Assembly (NCBI GenBank): GCA_010092695.1
Contig: JAADJJ010000001.1
Span: 4,340,001-4,404,000, forward strand
Length of the DNA: 64,000 nucleotides
Direction: 5' to 3'
DNA from: Enterobacteriaceae bacterium 4M9
GTDB taxonomy: Bacteria; Pseudomonadota; Gammaproteobacteria; Enterobacterales; Enterobacteriaceae
The stretch's first letter is position 1. Every line of letters starts with the position of its first letter. The notes under the pieces are model-generated. The model saw only the letters and a program-made list of their open reading frames with translations. It was not told the DNA's origin and searched no databases. The position numbers and the translations under genes were made by a program. Of this stretch, positions 35,450 through 44,655 are shown one piece after another.

Positions 35450-35647
35450 TCAGGCAAACGTTCTCCTCAACATGTAGTAGATAACAAACCCAGCAACCAC
35501 AAGCGCACCGCCGTAGCGACGCAGCGTGGTATCAGGGAGCGTTGCGATTGAGCTAATCATGCGTCGCCACAGTGACGGAAATAGCATGGGTCCCAGACCT
35601 TCAAGCACCAGAACCAGCGCCAGTGCCCCTATAATCGTTGCATTCAT
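35450..35647 (-). CDS. yjeT: DUF2065 small inner-membrane protein YjeT
   Basis: A 65-residue protein with two hydrophobic helices, matching E. coli YjeT exactly in length (DUF2065). Function is unknown. The ATG at 35647 follows a GGTGG box; two further ATGs upstream are in frame. It lies between hflC and purA as in E. coli, behind the hflC terminator. Confidence 0.9.
   Translation of the reverse strand: MNATIIGALALVLVLEGLGPMLFPSLWRRMISSIATLPDTTLRRYGGALVVAGFVIYYMLRRTFA
35452..35467. promoter_or_regulatory. candidate PurR operator for purA
   Basis: AGGCAAACGTTCTCCT matches 12 of 14 fixed positions of the PurR consensus (ACGCAAACGTTTNCNT). A second half-site, GCAAACG, is readable on the minus strand near 35369-35375, next to the purA start. 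E. coli purA is a known PurR target with two sites. Confidence 0.45.
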
Positions 35648-35662
35648 TCTCATTCCACCAGA

Positions 35663-35691
35663 CAAAAAAAGAGCCGGAACAAGTCCGGCTC
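35663..35691 (-). terminator. terminator after hflC
   Basis: Stem GAGCCGGA / TCCGGCTC (35671-35678 and 35684-35691), running into seven T on the minus strand. Confidence 0.85.
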
Positions 35692-35743
35692 GGGGATATC
35701 GCGTTGACGCTCAGTGCCCCACGTGACTCACGCGGGGCTAAGA

Positions 35744-36748
35744 TTAGCGCTGGCTTTGCTTCGGCGTCTTCATATAACGGAAGAAGTCGTTTTCCGGGCT
35801 CAGCACCATCACGTCCTGGTTGGACTTGAAGCTGGACTCGTAAGCACGAAGGCTACGGATGAAAGCATAGAAATCCGGATCCTGGCTGAATGCATCGGCA
35901 AACAGCTTGGCGGCTTCAGCATCACCTTCACCGCGGGTCATCAGCGCCTGACGCTCAGCTTCTGCCAGCGTACGGGTCACTTCGTAATCCGCGGTCGCAC
36001 GCAGCTTCTCAGCCTCTTCCTGGCCCTGTGAACGATGGCGACGCGCTACCGCTTCACGCTCGGCGCGCATACGGTTGTAAATCGCCTCAGATACCTCGGT
36101 CGGCAGGTTGATCTGCTTGATACGCACATCCACCACTTCAATACCCAGTGCCGCCATACTGTTCGGGTTGATAACCGGCACTTTGCCGTTGGTCTCTTCC
36201 GTCACGCGCTCGGCCGCTTTGGCAATCGCATCGTCTGCCGCAGGCGTTGACACTTCATCATCGGTGCCTGCAGAGCCAGAGTTCAGCGCTTCACGCACTT
36301 CGAGCGTCAGGCGACCGCGCGAGTCGGTCACAATGTCTTTTACATCAAGGCGACCAATTTCAGAACGCAGACGGTCACTGAATTTACGCTTGAGCAGCAC
36401 TTCGGCCTGAGATACATCGCCACCGCCAGTTGCCAGGTAGTAGCGGCTGAAATCACTGATGCGCCACTTGATGTAGGAGTCGACAATCAGGTCTTTCTTC
36501 TCTTTGGTGACAAAACGATCGGCCTGGTTATCCATGGTCTGGATACGCGCATCGAGCGTTTTCACTGACTCAATAAACGGCACCTTAAAGTGCAGACCTG
36601 GCGCAAACACCAGCGGTTTGTTCTCATCGTCACGCACCACTTTCCCGAAGCGCAGAGTAATGCCGCGTTCGCCTTCTTTCACCACGAAAACCGAGGCGTA
36701 GAGTGCAACGAGCACAATGATAATGACTGCAATTACTGACTTACGCAT
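35744..36748 (-). CDS. hflC: HflC, FtsH protease modulator
   Basis: A 334-residue SPFH/prohibitin protein with an N-terminal membrane anchor (residues 3-22) and a periplasmic SPFH domain starting at the VKEGERGITLRFGK motif. With HflK it forms a large cage around the membrane protease FtsH and restrains it. Its ATG lies 2 bases after hflK stops, so the two are coupled. Confidence 0.97.
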   Translation of the reverse strand: MRKSVIAVIIIVLVALYASVFVVKEGERGITLRFGKVVRDDENKPLVFAPGLHFKVPFIESVKTLDARIQTMDNQADRFVTKEKKDLIVDSYIKWRISDFSRYYLATGGGDVSQAEVLLKRKFSDRLRSEIGRLDVKDIVTDSRGRLTLEVREALNSGSAGTDDEVSTPAADDAIAKAAERVTEETNGKVPVINPNSMAALGIEVVDVRIKQINLPTEVSEAIYNRMRAEREAVARRHRSQGQEEAEKLRATADYEVTRTLAEAERQALMTRGEGDAEAAKLFADAFSQDPDFYAFIRSLRAYESSFKSNQDVMVLSPENDFFRYMKTPKQSQR

Positions 36749-36750
36749 CG

Positions 36751-37992
36751 TTATTCACTCCCCCGGCGCTGGGTGTCGTTGCGCTGCGCGTTGGCGCGGC
36801 GCTGGTCCATGATATCGCCATTGCTGCTTGATGCAGGGCGGTTAGCGCGGTTACTGCTGTCTGACGCGGGCGGCAGGCGCAGCAGGTTGCTGTCGCTGTT
36901 GCTCTTTACGTCGGACTGCGCCCCACCTTTGAGCATCTGGTCCAGCGGCAGCACCATCAGGTTGCCACCCTTGTCGTTAACCAGCACTTTACGGGTATTA
37001 CTGAGCACTTTCTCCATCGTTTCGATGTACAGACGCTCACGAGTAATTTCCGGTGCAGCTTTATATTCCGGCAGGATACGGGCAAAGCGAGACACTTCAC
37101 CCTGCGCTTCCAGTACGGTCTGGGTCTTATACGCACGCGCCTCTTCGAGGATACGCTGAGCCTGACCGTTGGCACGCGGCTGGACTTCGTTGGTGTAGGC
37201 TTCTGCCTCACGAATGTACTGCTGCTCGTTCTCACGCGCCGCAATGGCGTCATCAAACGCAGACTTCACTTCTTCCGGCGGACGCGCGGCCTGGAAGTTG
37301 ACGTCCAGCAGTGTGATACCCATGTTGTACGGCCTGATGGTTTCTTCAAGCTCGCGCTGGGTATCGCTACGGATAACGGTACGCCCTTCGGTAAGGATAC
37401 GGTCCATCGTGTATTTGCCGATAACCCCGCGCAGCGCACTGTCGGTGGCCTGACGCAGGCTGTCGTCTGCGCTGGTTACGCTGTAGAGATAGCGCTGAGG
37501 GTCTGTCACGCGGTACTGCACGTTCATTTCAACGCGCACCACGTTTTCATCAGAGGTCAGCATCACGCCAGACGCGGCCAGTTCACGCACGGATTCGACG
37601 TTTACCGCACGCACTTCATCAATGAAGGTCGGTTTCCAGTTAAGGCCAGGCTCGACCAGCCGGTCAAACTTACCAAAACGCATCACTGCGCCGCGCTCGG
37701 CTTCTTTGATGGTGTAAAAGCCGCTGGCAGCCCAACCAATGACTGCGATGACCGCAACAATGCCGACAATTTTGCCGCCCATCTGAGCGCGTGGCTCCTG
37801 CGTACCGCCAGAATTACCGCCACCGCCTAAGCCACCAAGCTTTTTGCTCAGTTTGCGAAAAATATCATCCAGGTCAGGCGGCCCCTGATCGCGGCCTCCC
37901 TTGTTGTTATTTCCCCCAGAGTCGCCGCCGGGCTTGCTGCTTCCCCACGGGTCGCGGTCTTGTCCGTTATTACCGGGCTGATTCCACGCCAT
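36751..37992 (-). CDS. hflK: HflK, FtsH protease modulator
   Basis: A 413-residue SPFH protein (E. coli 419) with a Gly/Asn/Asp-rich cytoplasmic N-terminus (1-75), a membrane helix (about 78-98), an SPFH domain (about 98-300) and a Ser/Asn/Arg-rich C-terminal tail. It pairs with HflC. It is separated from hflX by 169 bases, which hold a short perfect palindrome (38122-38135). Confidence 0.97.
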   Translation of the reverse strand: MAWNQPGNNGQDRDPWGSSKPGGDSGGNNNKGGRDQGPPDLDDIFRKLSKKLGGLGGGGNSGGTQEPRAQMGGKIVGIVAVIAVIGWAASGFYTIKEAERGAVMRFGKFDRLVEPGLNWKPTFIDEVRAVNVESVRELAASGVMLTSDENVVRVEMNVQYRVTDPQRYLYSVTSADDSLRQATDSALRGVIGKYTMDRILTEGRTVIRSDTQRELEETIRPYNMGITLLDVNFQAARPPEEVKSAFDDAIAARENEQQYIREAEAYTNEVQPRANGQAQRILEEARAYKTQTVLEAQGEVSRFARILPEYKAAPEITRERLYIETMEKVLSNTRKVLVNDKGGNLMVLPLDQMLKGGAQSDVKSNSDSNLLRLPPASDSSNRANRPASSSNGDIMDQRRANAQRNDTQRRGSE

Positions 37993-38161
37993 GTTTATGC
38001 TCCATAATTGTTGTGCGGTGATATACCTTTCGTGTCCGAAGCCGCGCCGTAACCGGCTGTTATGAGCAGCTCACCAGCGCCCTCAACAACCGCTACACTG
38101 CCACACCAGACCTTCCTGGCATCCCCAATTGGGGAGAAAATCTTCAGGCAGACCAGCAGAA

Positions 38162-39442
38162 TTACACCAGGTAATCCACCAGCCCCGGTTCTTGCTTACA
38201 GAGGCGACGCCAGTCAACTACAGGCATTCTGACCTGCAGTCCAACACTGCCATCTTCCTCCAACCACTCTTTTTCTATCGCCTGAAGCTGATAAAAACGG
38301 CTGCGCAGACGCCCCGCTTGTGGAGGAAGCATCAGCGTATGCTGTGCTATCTCACCGGAAAGGCGCTCTGTCAGAGCCTGGAAAAGCAGTGGCAAACCCG
38401 CGCCAGTCTGGGCAGAAAGCCAGACCCGCACGGGTACGTTTTCTTCGTCACGGTCGATACGCGGAACAAAATCATCCAGCATATCGATTTTGTTCATGAC
38501 CAGCAGCGTCGGTATCTCCAGGGCATCAATTTCCTCAAGCACCGACTCTACAGCTTCAATATTTTCTTTTACCCGCAGATCCGCTGCATCAATTACATGC
38601 AGCAACAGCGTCGCCTGCCGGGTTTCCTGTAGCGTTGCCTTAAACGCGGCAACAAGATCGTGCGGCAGGTGGCGAATAAAGCCTACCGTATCCGCCAGCA
38701 CGGTTTCACCCACATCCGCAACGTCAATGCGGCGCAGTGTCGGATCCAGGGTCGCAAAAAGCTGATCCGCGGCGTAAACCTCCGCCGAGGTCAGGCTGTT
38801 AAACAGGGTGGATTTACCGGCGTTGGTATAGCCCACCAGCGATACCGTTGGCACGTCGGCGCGGGTACGCGCACGTCTGCCCTGCTCGCGCTGTTTTTCG
38901 ACCTTTTCGAGGCGAGAGAGGATTTGGCTGATGCGGTTACGCAGCAAGCGGCGGTCAGTCTCAAGCTGGGTTTCCCCTGGGCCACGCAGGCCGATGCCGC
39001 CTTTCTGGCGTTCAAGGTGGGTCCAGCCGCGCACAAGGCGCGTCGCCAGATGGCGCAGTTGCGCCAGCTCAACCTGCAGCTTACCTTCGTGGGTACGCGC
39101 ACGTTGGGCAAAAATATCTAAAATAAGACCCGTGCGGTCAATAACGCGACACTCGCACAGCCGCTCAAGATTACGCTCCTGAGCCGGGGTCAACGCATGA
39201 TCAAAGAGCACGACAGAGGCGCCAGTGGCTTTTACGGCATCGGCGATTTCTGTGGCCTTGCCTTCACCAACAAAATACTTCGGGTGCGGTGACTTACGGG
39301 TACCGGTGACCACCTGCAACGCTTCGACGCCCGCAGAAGATACCAGGGCTTCAAACTCCTGGAGGTCTTCCATGTCTTTGTCTTGCACAAACCAGATGTG
39401 TACCAGCACCGCCTGCTCACCGGCGTCATAACGGTCAAACAA
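38162..39442 (-). CDS. hflX: ribosome-splitting GTPase HflX
   Basis: A 426-residue GTPase, the same length as E. coli HflX. The N-terminal ATP-binding HflX domain and a helical linker (GGIGLRGPGETQLETDRR) are followed by a G domain with GYTNAGKST (P-loop), DTVGF and NKID. It rescues stalled 70S ribosomes during heat stress. The start is TTG, about 8 bases after GAGAGG. It is in the mutL-miaA-hfq-hflX-hflK-hflC series. Confidence 0.95.
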   Translation of the reverse strand: MFDRYDAGEQAVLVHIWFVQDKDMEDLQEFEALVSSAGVEALQVVTGTRKSPHPKYFVGEGKATEIADAVKATGASVVLFDHALTPAQERNLERLCECRVIDRTGLILDIFAQRARTHEGKLQVELAQLRHLATRLVRGWTHLERQKGGIGLRGPGETQLETDRRLLRNRISQILSRLEKVEKQREQGRRARTRADVPTVSLVGYTNAGKSTLFNSLTSAEVYAADQLFATLDPTLRRIDVADVGETVLADTVGFIRHLPHDLVAAFKATLQETRQATLLLHVIDAADLRVKENIEAVESVLEEIDALEIPTLLVMNKIDMLDDFVPRIDRDEENVPVRVWLSAQTGAGLPLLFQALTERLSGEIAQHTLMLPPQAGRLRSRFYQLQAIEKEWLEEDGSVGLQVRMPVVDWRRLCKQEPGLVDYLV

Positions 39443-39455
39443 GCGTATAACCTCT

Positions 39456-39495
39456 CAAAAATACCAGCGGGGAACACAGTTGGACTGGTTCCCCG
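39456..39495 (-). terminator. hairpin between hfq and hflX
   Basis: Inverted repeat CGGGGAAC / GTTCCCCG (39468-39475 and 39488-39495), with a short T-rich tract 6 bases beyond on the minus strand. It may attenuate reading from hfq into hflX. Confidence 0.45.
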
Positions 39496-39518
39496 TCATG
39501 GAACGACAGCCATTCACC

Positions 39519-39833
39519 TTATTCGGTTTCGTCGCTGTCCTGCGGCGCAGAAGAGGACGACTGCGCGTTGTTATTGCCGTGATGATAATTGCTGGAACCA
39601 CCGCCGCCGGCATTATTGCTGTGATGAGACACCGGGCGAGACGGTACAACCGTTGAAATCGCATGCTTATAGACCATCTGGCTGACCGTGTTTTTCAACA
39701 GGATCACGAACTGATCAAAAGACTCAATCTGGCCTTGCAGCTTAATACCATTCACCAAATAAATAGAAACCGGAACGCGCTCCCGACGCAATGCGTTCAG
39801 GAACGGATCTTGCAAAGATTGCCCCTTAGCCAT
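39519..39833 (-). CDS. hfq: RNA chaperone Hfq
   Basis: A 104-residue Sm-like protein (E. coli 102) that forms a hexamer and pairs small RNAs with mRNAs. The Sm1 region (about 8-50) and Sm2 motif (YKHAIST) are intact. The C-terminal tail is Gly/Asn/Ser-rich with an acidic tip, which in E. coli sweeps RNA off the ring. The gene follows miaA by 107 bases. Confidence 0.98.
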   Translation of the reverse strand: MAKGQSLQDPFLNALRRERVPVSIYLVNGIKLQGQIESFDQFVILLKNTVSQMVYKHAISTVVPSRPVSHHSNNAGGGGSSNYHHGNNNAQSSSSAPQDSDETE

Positions 39834-39940
39834 TCTATCTTTTCCTTATAGCTTGTTGTTTGTACTTGCGAACCCATGGGCTCTGAAAAATATGTCAAAA
39901 TTTGCACACGAGACGCCTTAATTGTACACGTTCATTAATG

Positions 39941-40894
39941 TTACGCACTAACAACCTGCACCACTTCGTCCAGAGCTGACTGAGGACTGCCACTGTCCAG
40001 CCAGTGAACCTCTTTCCAGCCGCGTAGCCACGTCATCTGACGTTTAGCTAATTGTCTCGTCGCGCAAATACCGCGATAAACCATCTCATCGTATGTGATT
40101 TCTCCCGCCAGATATGACCACATCTGGCGGTATCCCACACAACGGACGGAAGGCATATCCGTATGCAAGTCTACGCGGGCAAAAAGCGCCCGCGCTTCGG
40201 CTTCAAAACCTGAAGCCAACATCTGATGAAAACGCTGCTCAATCTTGTGATGGAGCAGTTCACGGCTCGCCGGGGCGATGGCGAACTGATACACCTGATA
40301 AGGCAGAGCGTCTCCCGACGTGCGAGTCAACTCCGTTAAAGTTTTACCCGAAATAAAAAAAACTTCCAGTGCCCGGGAAAGCCTTTGCGGATCGTTAGGA
40401 TGAATACGTTGCGCCGCCACAGGGTCAATCTCCTGCAACTGCCGGTGCAATACGTCCCATCCCTGCTCTGCTGCCTGTTGCTCAATGCGGCTGCGAACCG
40501 CCGGGTCTGCCGAAGGCAGCGGTGAAAGCCCCTCGAGCAGCGCCCTGAAATAGAGCATCGTCCCGCCGACCAGCAACGGAATGCGCCCTACGGCCGTAAT
40601 CTCAGCCATTTCTGCCAGCGCATCACGGCGAAAATCCGCCGCAGAATAAACCTGCGACGGATCCCTGATATCCAGCAACCGATGCGGCGCCTGCGCCAGT
40701 TCTTCAGGGCCAGGCTTTGCCGTACCGATGTCCATCCCTTTGTAAATAAGGGCCGAATCGACACTTATCAACTCAACGGGCAAAATCTTACGTAATTCAA
40801 TCGCCAGCGCCGTTTTCCCGGAGGCGGTCGGCCCCATGAGAAAAATTGCCTTCGGCAGGCCAGCCTTACTTACTTCATTATCAACGTCAGTCAT
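39941..40894 (-). CDS. miaA: tRNA dimethylallyltransferase MiaA
   Basis: A 317-residue enzyme that adds the isopentenyl group to A37 of tRNAs reading UNN codons. The P-loop is GPTASGKTA (near residue 20), with DSALIYKGMDIGTAKP next. Its start overlaps the mutL stop by 8 bases, indicating coupling. Confidence 0.97.
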   Translation of the reverse strand: MTDVDNEVSKAGLPKAIFLMGPTASGKTALAIELRKILPVELISVDSALIYKGMDIGTAKPGPEELAQAPHRLLDIRDPSQVYSAADFRRDALAEMAEITAVGRIPLLVGGTMLYFRALLEGLSPLPSADPAVRSRIEQQAAEQGWDVLHRQLQEIDPVAAQRIHPNDPQRLSRALEVFFISGKTLTELTRTSGDALPYQVYQFAIAPASRELLHHKIEQRFHQMLASGFEAEARALFARVDLHTDMPSVRCVGYRQMWSYLAGEITYDEMVYRGICATRQLAKRQMTWLRGWKEVHWLDSGSPQSALDEVVQVVSA

Positions 40895-42818
40895 GCTTCA
40901 GGGCGTTCATCGCCGGGTGTAAATCAATAGGTTGCAATAAACCACTCGGCGGTGACTTCAGCAGCTGTGGACAAAGACGCTCTACGTCAGCCAGCAGGGC
41001 AATAGCCTGTGCATGGCTCCATTCGCCGTGTTCGCTGGTCAAATGCCGGGCGAGCCACTGGGCGATACGTACAGCATCGTTATCAGTCTGTTGCGCCAGG
41101 TAGCCTATCAGTTCAGGAATCAAGTTTTGTAAATTTTGTTGGCGCAAGGGTAAAGGCACCGCGCGAACCGTCACATGCCGCGCATCAATGGCAAACTCCA
41201 CGCCGGTTTGCGCAAGCGACGCCTGCCAGTGTTCCAGCGTTTTAAGCTCAGCGCCTTCAAGCTTCAGGCGCACCGGAATCAAAAGCGGCTGCGCACGCAG
41301 TTTCTCATCGCCCGGCACCAGTTGTGCCTGGCGCAGCCAGCGTTCTGCCACCGGCAGCGCCAGTAGCGACAACCGCCCGTCACGCTCCAGCAGTGCCATA
41401 TCCGGCTTAAGCACGGTCAGTACGCGCCCAAAGCTCTGGCTGTGTCCGGCCAGGTCTTCAACGCGCTCCGCTTGCGTGCGGGATACCGGTGCTGACGCAG
41501 GAGCCTCGGGCGTTTCCAGCAACTTGCTGTAAAGGGCACCCTGGCGCTTTTGATAGCCCGGCGTGGCGTTAGGCCAACTGGCATCGCTTGCGCGCGACGC
41601 GCGGGAGCCAGTACCCGCACCGTAGCCGCCAGAAGACGGTTCACGTAACGATGCCGCCTGCGGCTCACGATACGCCGTCTCAGTCGGTGCCAGAGTGCGC
41701 TCAGGCGGTTGCTCGATGGGACGGGCAAAATGGTTTTGTCCTGCGGCCACGCGGTTTTCCGGCTGCCAGCAGGGAATGGGCGCGCCGTTTTCGTCTGCCA
41801 GCGGCAGCGGCGGCACCGTCTGCTGTTGCAGCACGCTCAGCACGCCCTGGTAAATAAAGTCGTGCACCAACCGCGACTGATGAAAACGCACTTCATGCTT
41901 TGCCGGATGCACGTTCACATCCACCTGGTGCGGGTCAATATCCAGATACAGCACGTAGGCGGGCTGGCGGTCAGACCCCAGTTTCTCTTCGCAGGCCTGG
42001 CGAATAGCGTGGTTTATCAGTCGGTCGCGCATCATGCGCCCGTTGACGTAGCAGTACTGAGTCTCTGCCAGTGCGGAAGTCGTGCCAGCCGGGTCAGCCA
42101 CCCAGCCGCGCAGGGCCAGGTCACCATGCTGCCACTCAATGGCCAGCGCTTGTTCAAGAAATGCCGTCCCACAAATGGCCCCGAGGCGGCGTTCACGCGC
42201 GCCGCCTTCTGGCACGGCACGGTACTGGCGTACCATTTTACCGTTGTGGTTCAGATTGATGGTCACATCAAAGCGGGCCAGCGCAATGCGGCGCACCACT
42301 TCGTCGATATGCCCAAACTCGGTCTTCTCGGTGCGCATAAATTTGCGCCGCGCAGGTGTGTTGTAGAACAAATCCAGCACTTCGAGCGTGGTGCCCTGCG
42401 GATGGGCAGCCGGTTTGACCGTGACCGCCATATCGCGCCCTTCAGCGTAGGCCTGCCAGGCCTCCTGCTGCTCCGCCGTGCGTGAGGTCAGCGTTAAACG
42501 TGAGACCGAACTGATACTCGCCAGCGCTTCTCCGCGAAAACCCAGGCTTAAAATGGCCTCAAGGTCGTCCAGCGTGGCGATTTTGCTGGTAGCGTGACGT
42601 GCCAGCGCCAGCGCCAGCTCGTCTTTGCCAATGCCGCAGCCGTTATCACGAATACGGATAAGTTTTGCGCCACCGCGCTCAATATCGATATCAATGCGCG
42701 TTGCACCAGCGTCAATGCTGTTCTCTACCAGCTCTTTCACCACCGACGCGGGTCGCTCCACCACTTCGCCTGCGGCGATCTGGTTAGCGAGCTGAGGCGG
42801 TAAGATCTGAATTGGCAT
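40887..42818 (-). CDS. mutL: DNA mismatch repair protein MutL
   Basis: A 643-residue protein (E. coli 615) that couples MutS to MutH and UvrD. The N-terminal GHKL ATPase (1-330) shows ELVENSIDAGA, DNGCGIGKDE and GFRGEALASI. A low-complexity linker (about 335-455) is longer than in E. coli and accounts for the extra length. The C-terminal dimerisation domain follows. It is 20 bases from amiB. Confidence 0.97.
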   Translation of the reverse strand: MPIQILPPQLANQIAAGEVVERPASVVKELVENSIDAGATRIDIDIERGGAKLIRIRDNGCGIGKDELALALARHATSKIATLDDLEAILSLGFRGEALASISSVSRLTLTSRTAEQQEAWQAYAEGRDMAVTVKPAAHPQGTTLEVLDLFYNTPARRKFMRTEKTEFGHIDEVVRRIALARFDVTINLNHNGKMVRQYRAVPEGGARERRLGAICGTAFLEQALAIEWQHGDLALRGWVADPAGTTSALAETQYCYVNGRMMRDRLINHAIRQACEEKLGSDRQPAYVLYLDIDPHQVDVNVHPAKHEVRFHQSRLVHDFIYQGVLSVLQQQTVPPLPLADENGAPIPCWQPENRVAAGQNHFARPIEQPPERTLAPTETAYREPQAASLREPSSGGYGAGTGSRASRASDASWPNATPGYQKRQGALYSKLLETPEAPASAPVSRTQAERVEDLAGHSQSFGRVLTVLKPDMALLERDGRLSLLALPVAERWLRQAQLVPGDEKLRAQPLLIPVRLKLEGAELKTLEHWQASLAQTGVEFAIDARHVTVRAVPLPLRQQNLQNLIPELIGYLAQQTDNDAVRIAQWLARHLTSEHGEWSHAQAIALLADVERLCPQLLKSPPSGLLQPIDLHPAMNALKHD

Positions 42819-42838
42819 TGTCTCTCCTTGCGCGGTGA

Positions 42839-44173
42839 TTAGTTAGCGCCCACTAGCGGGCCGGCCGCGCTGGCCGTTTGCGGCGCGCTATCAGACGGCG
42901 GCGCCATCTGTAGCGGATTCGCAATAAAATAGTTACGCAAGCCAAGGTAAATCGACTCGGCAATACGCTGCTGGAAACTGTCGCTCGCCAGCATCCGCTC
43001 TTCTGAGCCGTTGCTGATAAACCCGGTTTCCACCAGCAGCGACGGAATATCCGGCGAACGCAACACGCCAAGGCTTGCATGCTCCGGGCGGCGTTTGTGC
43101 AGCGACCCCACGTTTTGTAGCTGGCCGAGCACGCTGGTGGCGACATCATAGCCGACGCGCTGCGAATGACCGAACTGTAAATCCAGCACTGCCTGGCTCA
43201 AATACGGGTCTGCCTGGCTGTTTGCCAGCACATCGCCCGCACCGCCGAGCAGTTCAGATTGCTTCTCATGTTGCTCCAGCCAGCCCGCCATTTCTGTGTT
43301 CGCTCGTCGGTTAGACAGCACCCACACGGAAGCCCCGGTCGCCTCGCGGTTCGGCGCAGCGTCAGCGTGAATAGAGACCAACAGGTTGGCATTCTGGCGG
43401 CGCGCCACATCGGAACGGCCCATCACCGAAATAAAATAGTCGCCGTCGCGCGTCAGCACGCCCTTAAACATCGGGTCCGCATTGAGCATGGTCTTCAGCT
43501 TGCGGGCAATGGCAATCGTGACGTTTTTCTCTTTGGTACCGCCTGCGCCAATCGCACCGGGATCCTGGCCACCGTGTCCGGCATCAATAGCCACAATCAC
43601 CTGCTCGGATGAAACGGCGGCGCTACGCGCCTGTGCAGGGCGCACTGCGGTGTTAGTGCTCACTACAGCCGTCGTGCGCTCGCTGGGGCTGCTGAACGGG
43701 TTGCGCGCCGGTTCACGCGGCTTTACCGGCTGCGGTACAGGTGCAGGCGCTCGCTGCGCCACCACCGGGGGCGGCGAAGGCGGCGGCGGGGCGTCGGCGT
43801 TGATGGTAAAGACCACCAGATAACCGTCACCGCTGCGCTGTTTCACCGCACGGGTTTTTCCATTTTGCGTGAGATCCACTAACAGTCGCAGCGACTGCGG
43901 GTCGCCGGTTTGCCCGGAGCGAATGCTTTTCACCAGATTCTCGCCGCTAAACTGCAGCGGCAGCCCCTGAATCACGCCGCTCTGGCGGATATCGAGTGCT
44001 ACCGTGCGGGAGTTTTGCTCAGTGAACGTGTATTCCGGATCTCCCGAGAAGCTAAAGGTAATACGCGCCTGCGCATCACCGTTGGAGACACGGATATCAG
44101 ACAAATTGGCCGCATACAGCGGTGCGCACAGCACCAGCAGCGCGGCGATTAAGCCACTTTTAGCGCAATACAT
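42839..44173 (-). CDS. amiB: N-acetylmuramoyl-L-alanine amidase AmiB
   Basis: A 444-residue periplasmic zinc amidase (E. coli 445) that splits septal peptidoglycan under EnvC control. It has a signal peptide (cleavage after YAA), an AMIN domain (about 25-130), a proline-rich linker and the Amidase_3 domain (about 190-415) with AIDAGHGGQDPGAIG, LVSIHADA and VETGFISN metal or catalytic motifs. Unlike AmiC-type proteins there is no twin-arginine. It follows tsaE by 14 bases. Confidence 0.97.
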   Translation of the reverse strand: MYCAKSGLIAALLVLCAPLYAANLSDIRVSNGDAQARITFSFSGDPEYTFTEQNSRTVALDIRQSGVIQGLPLQFSGENLVKSIRSGQTGDPQSLRLLVDLTQNGKTRAVKQRSGDGYLVVFTINADAPPPPSPPPVVAQRAPAPVPQPVKPREPARNPFSSPSERTTAVVSTNTAVRPAQARSAAVSSEQVIVAIDAGHGGQDPGAIGAGGTKEKNVTIAIARKLKTMLNADPMFKGVLTRDGDYFISVMGRSDVARRQNANLLVSIHADAAPNREATGASVWVLSNRRANTEMAGWLEQHEKQSELLGGAGDVLANSQADPYLSQAVLDLQFGHSQRVGYDVATSVLGQLQNVGSLHKRRPEHASLGVLRSPDIPSLLVETGFISNGSEERMLASDSFQQRIAESIYLGLRNYFIANPLQMAPPSDSAPQTASAAGPLVGAN

Positions 44174-44187
44174 TTTCCGTCTTCCTG

Positions 44188-44649
44188 TTATCCGGCCAGA
44201 CGCGACAGCAGTGACTCCCCTGCCTGGGAAACAGCTTTCAGCAATGCCTCACGGCCCTGCGCCTGGTAACTCAAATGGATTTCAACATCCGGGTCAGGTA
44301 ATACCCCAGCGCCCTGCTGCGGCCATTCGACCAGGCAGATGGCATCATGGGCAAAGTAATCGCGGATCCCCATAAATTCGAGCTCTTCCGGGTCCGCAAG
44401 ACGATAAAGATCAAAGTGATAAACCGTGAGGTTATCCAGCGCATAAGGCTCCACCAGCGTGTAGGTCGGGCTTTTCACATTGCCTTTATGCCCTAACGCC
44501 TGCAAAAAGCCACGGCTGAAGGTGGTTTTTCCCGCGCCAAGATCGCCATACAGCCAGAAAACAGCCGAGCCCTGACAGGCCAGTGCCAGACGCTCGCCTA
44601 ACGCGAGCGTTGCAGATTCATCGGGAAGAGAAATAACGCGGTTCATCAT
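44188..44649 (-). CDS. tsaE: tRNA threonylcarbamoyladenosine biosynthesis ATPase TsaE
   Basis: A 153-residue P-loop protein (GDLGAGKTTFSRG near residue 38) that works with TsaB, TsaC and TsaD to make t6A37 in ANN-decoding tRNAs. Length equals E. coli TsaE (YjeE). It starts 6 bases after nnr ends. Confidence 0.97.
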   Translation of the reverse strand: MMNRVISLPDESATLALGERLALACQGSAVFWLYGDLGAGKTTFSRGFLQALGHKGNVKSPTYTLVEPYALDNLTVYHFDLYRLADPEELEFMGIRDYFAHDAICLVEWPQQGAGVLPDPDVEIHLSYQAQGREALLKAVSQAGESLLSRLAG

Positions 44650-44655
44650 GGTCAG

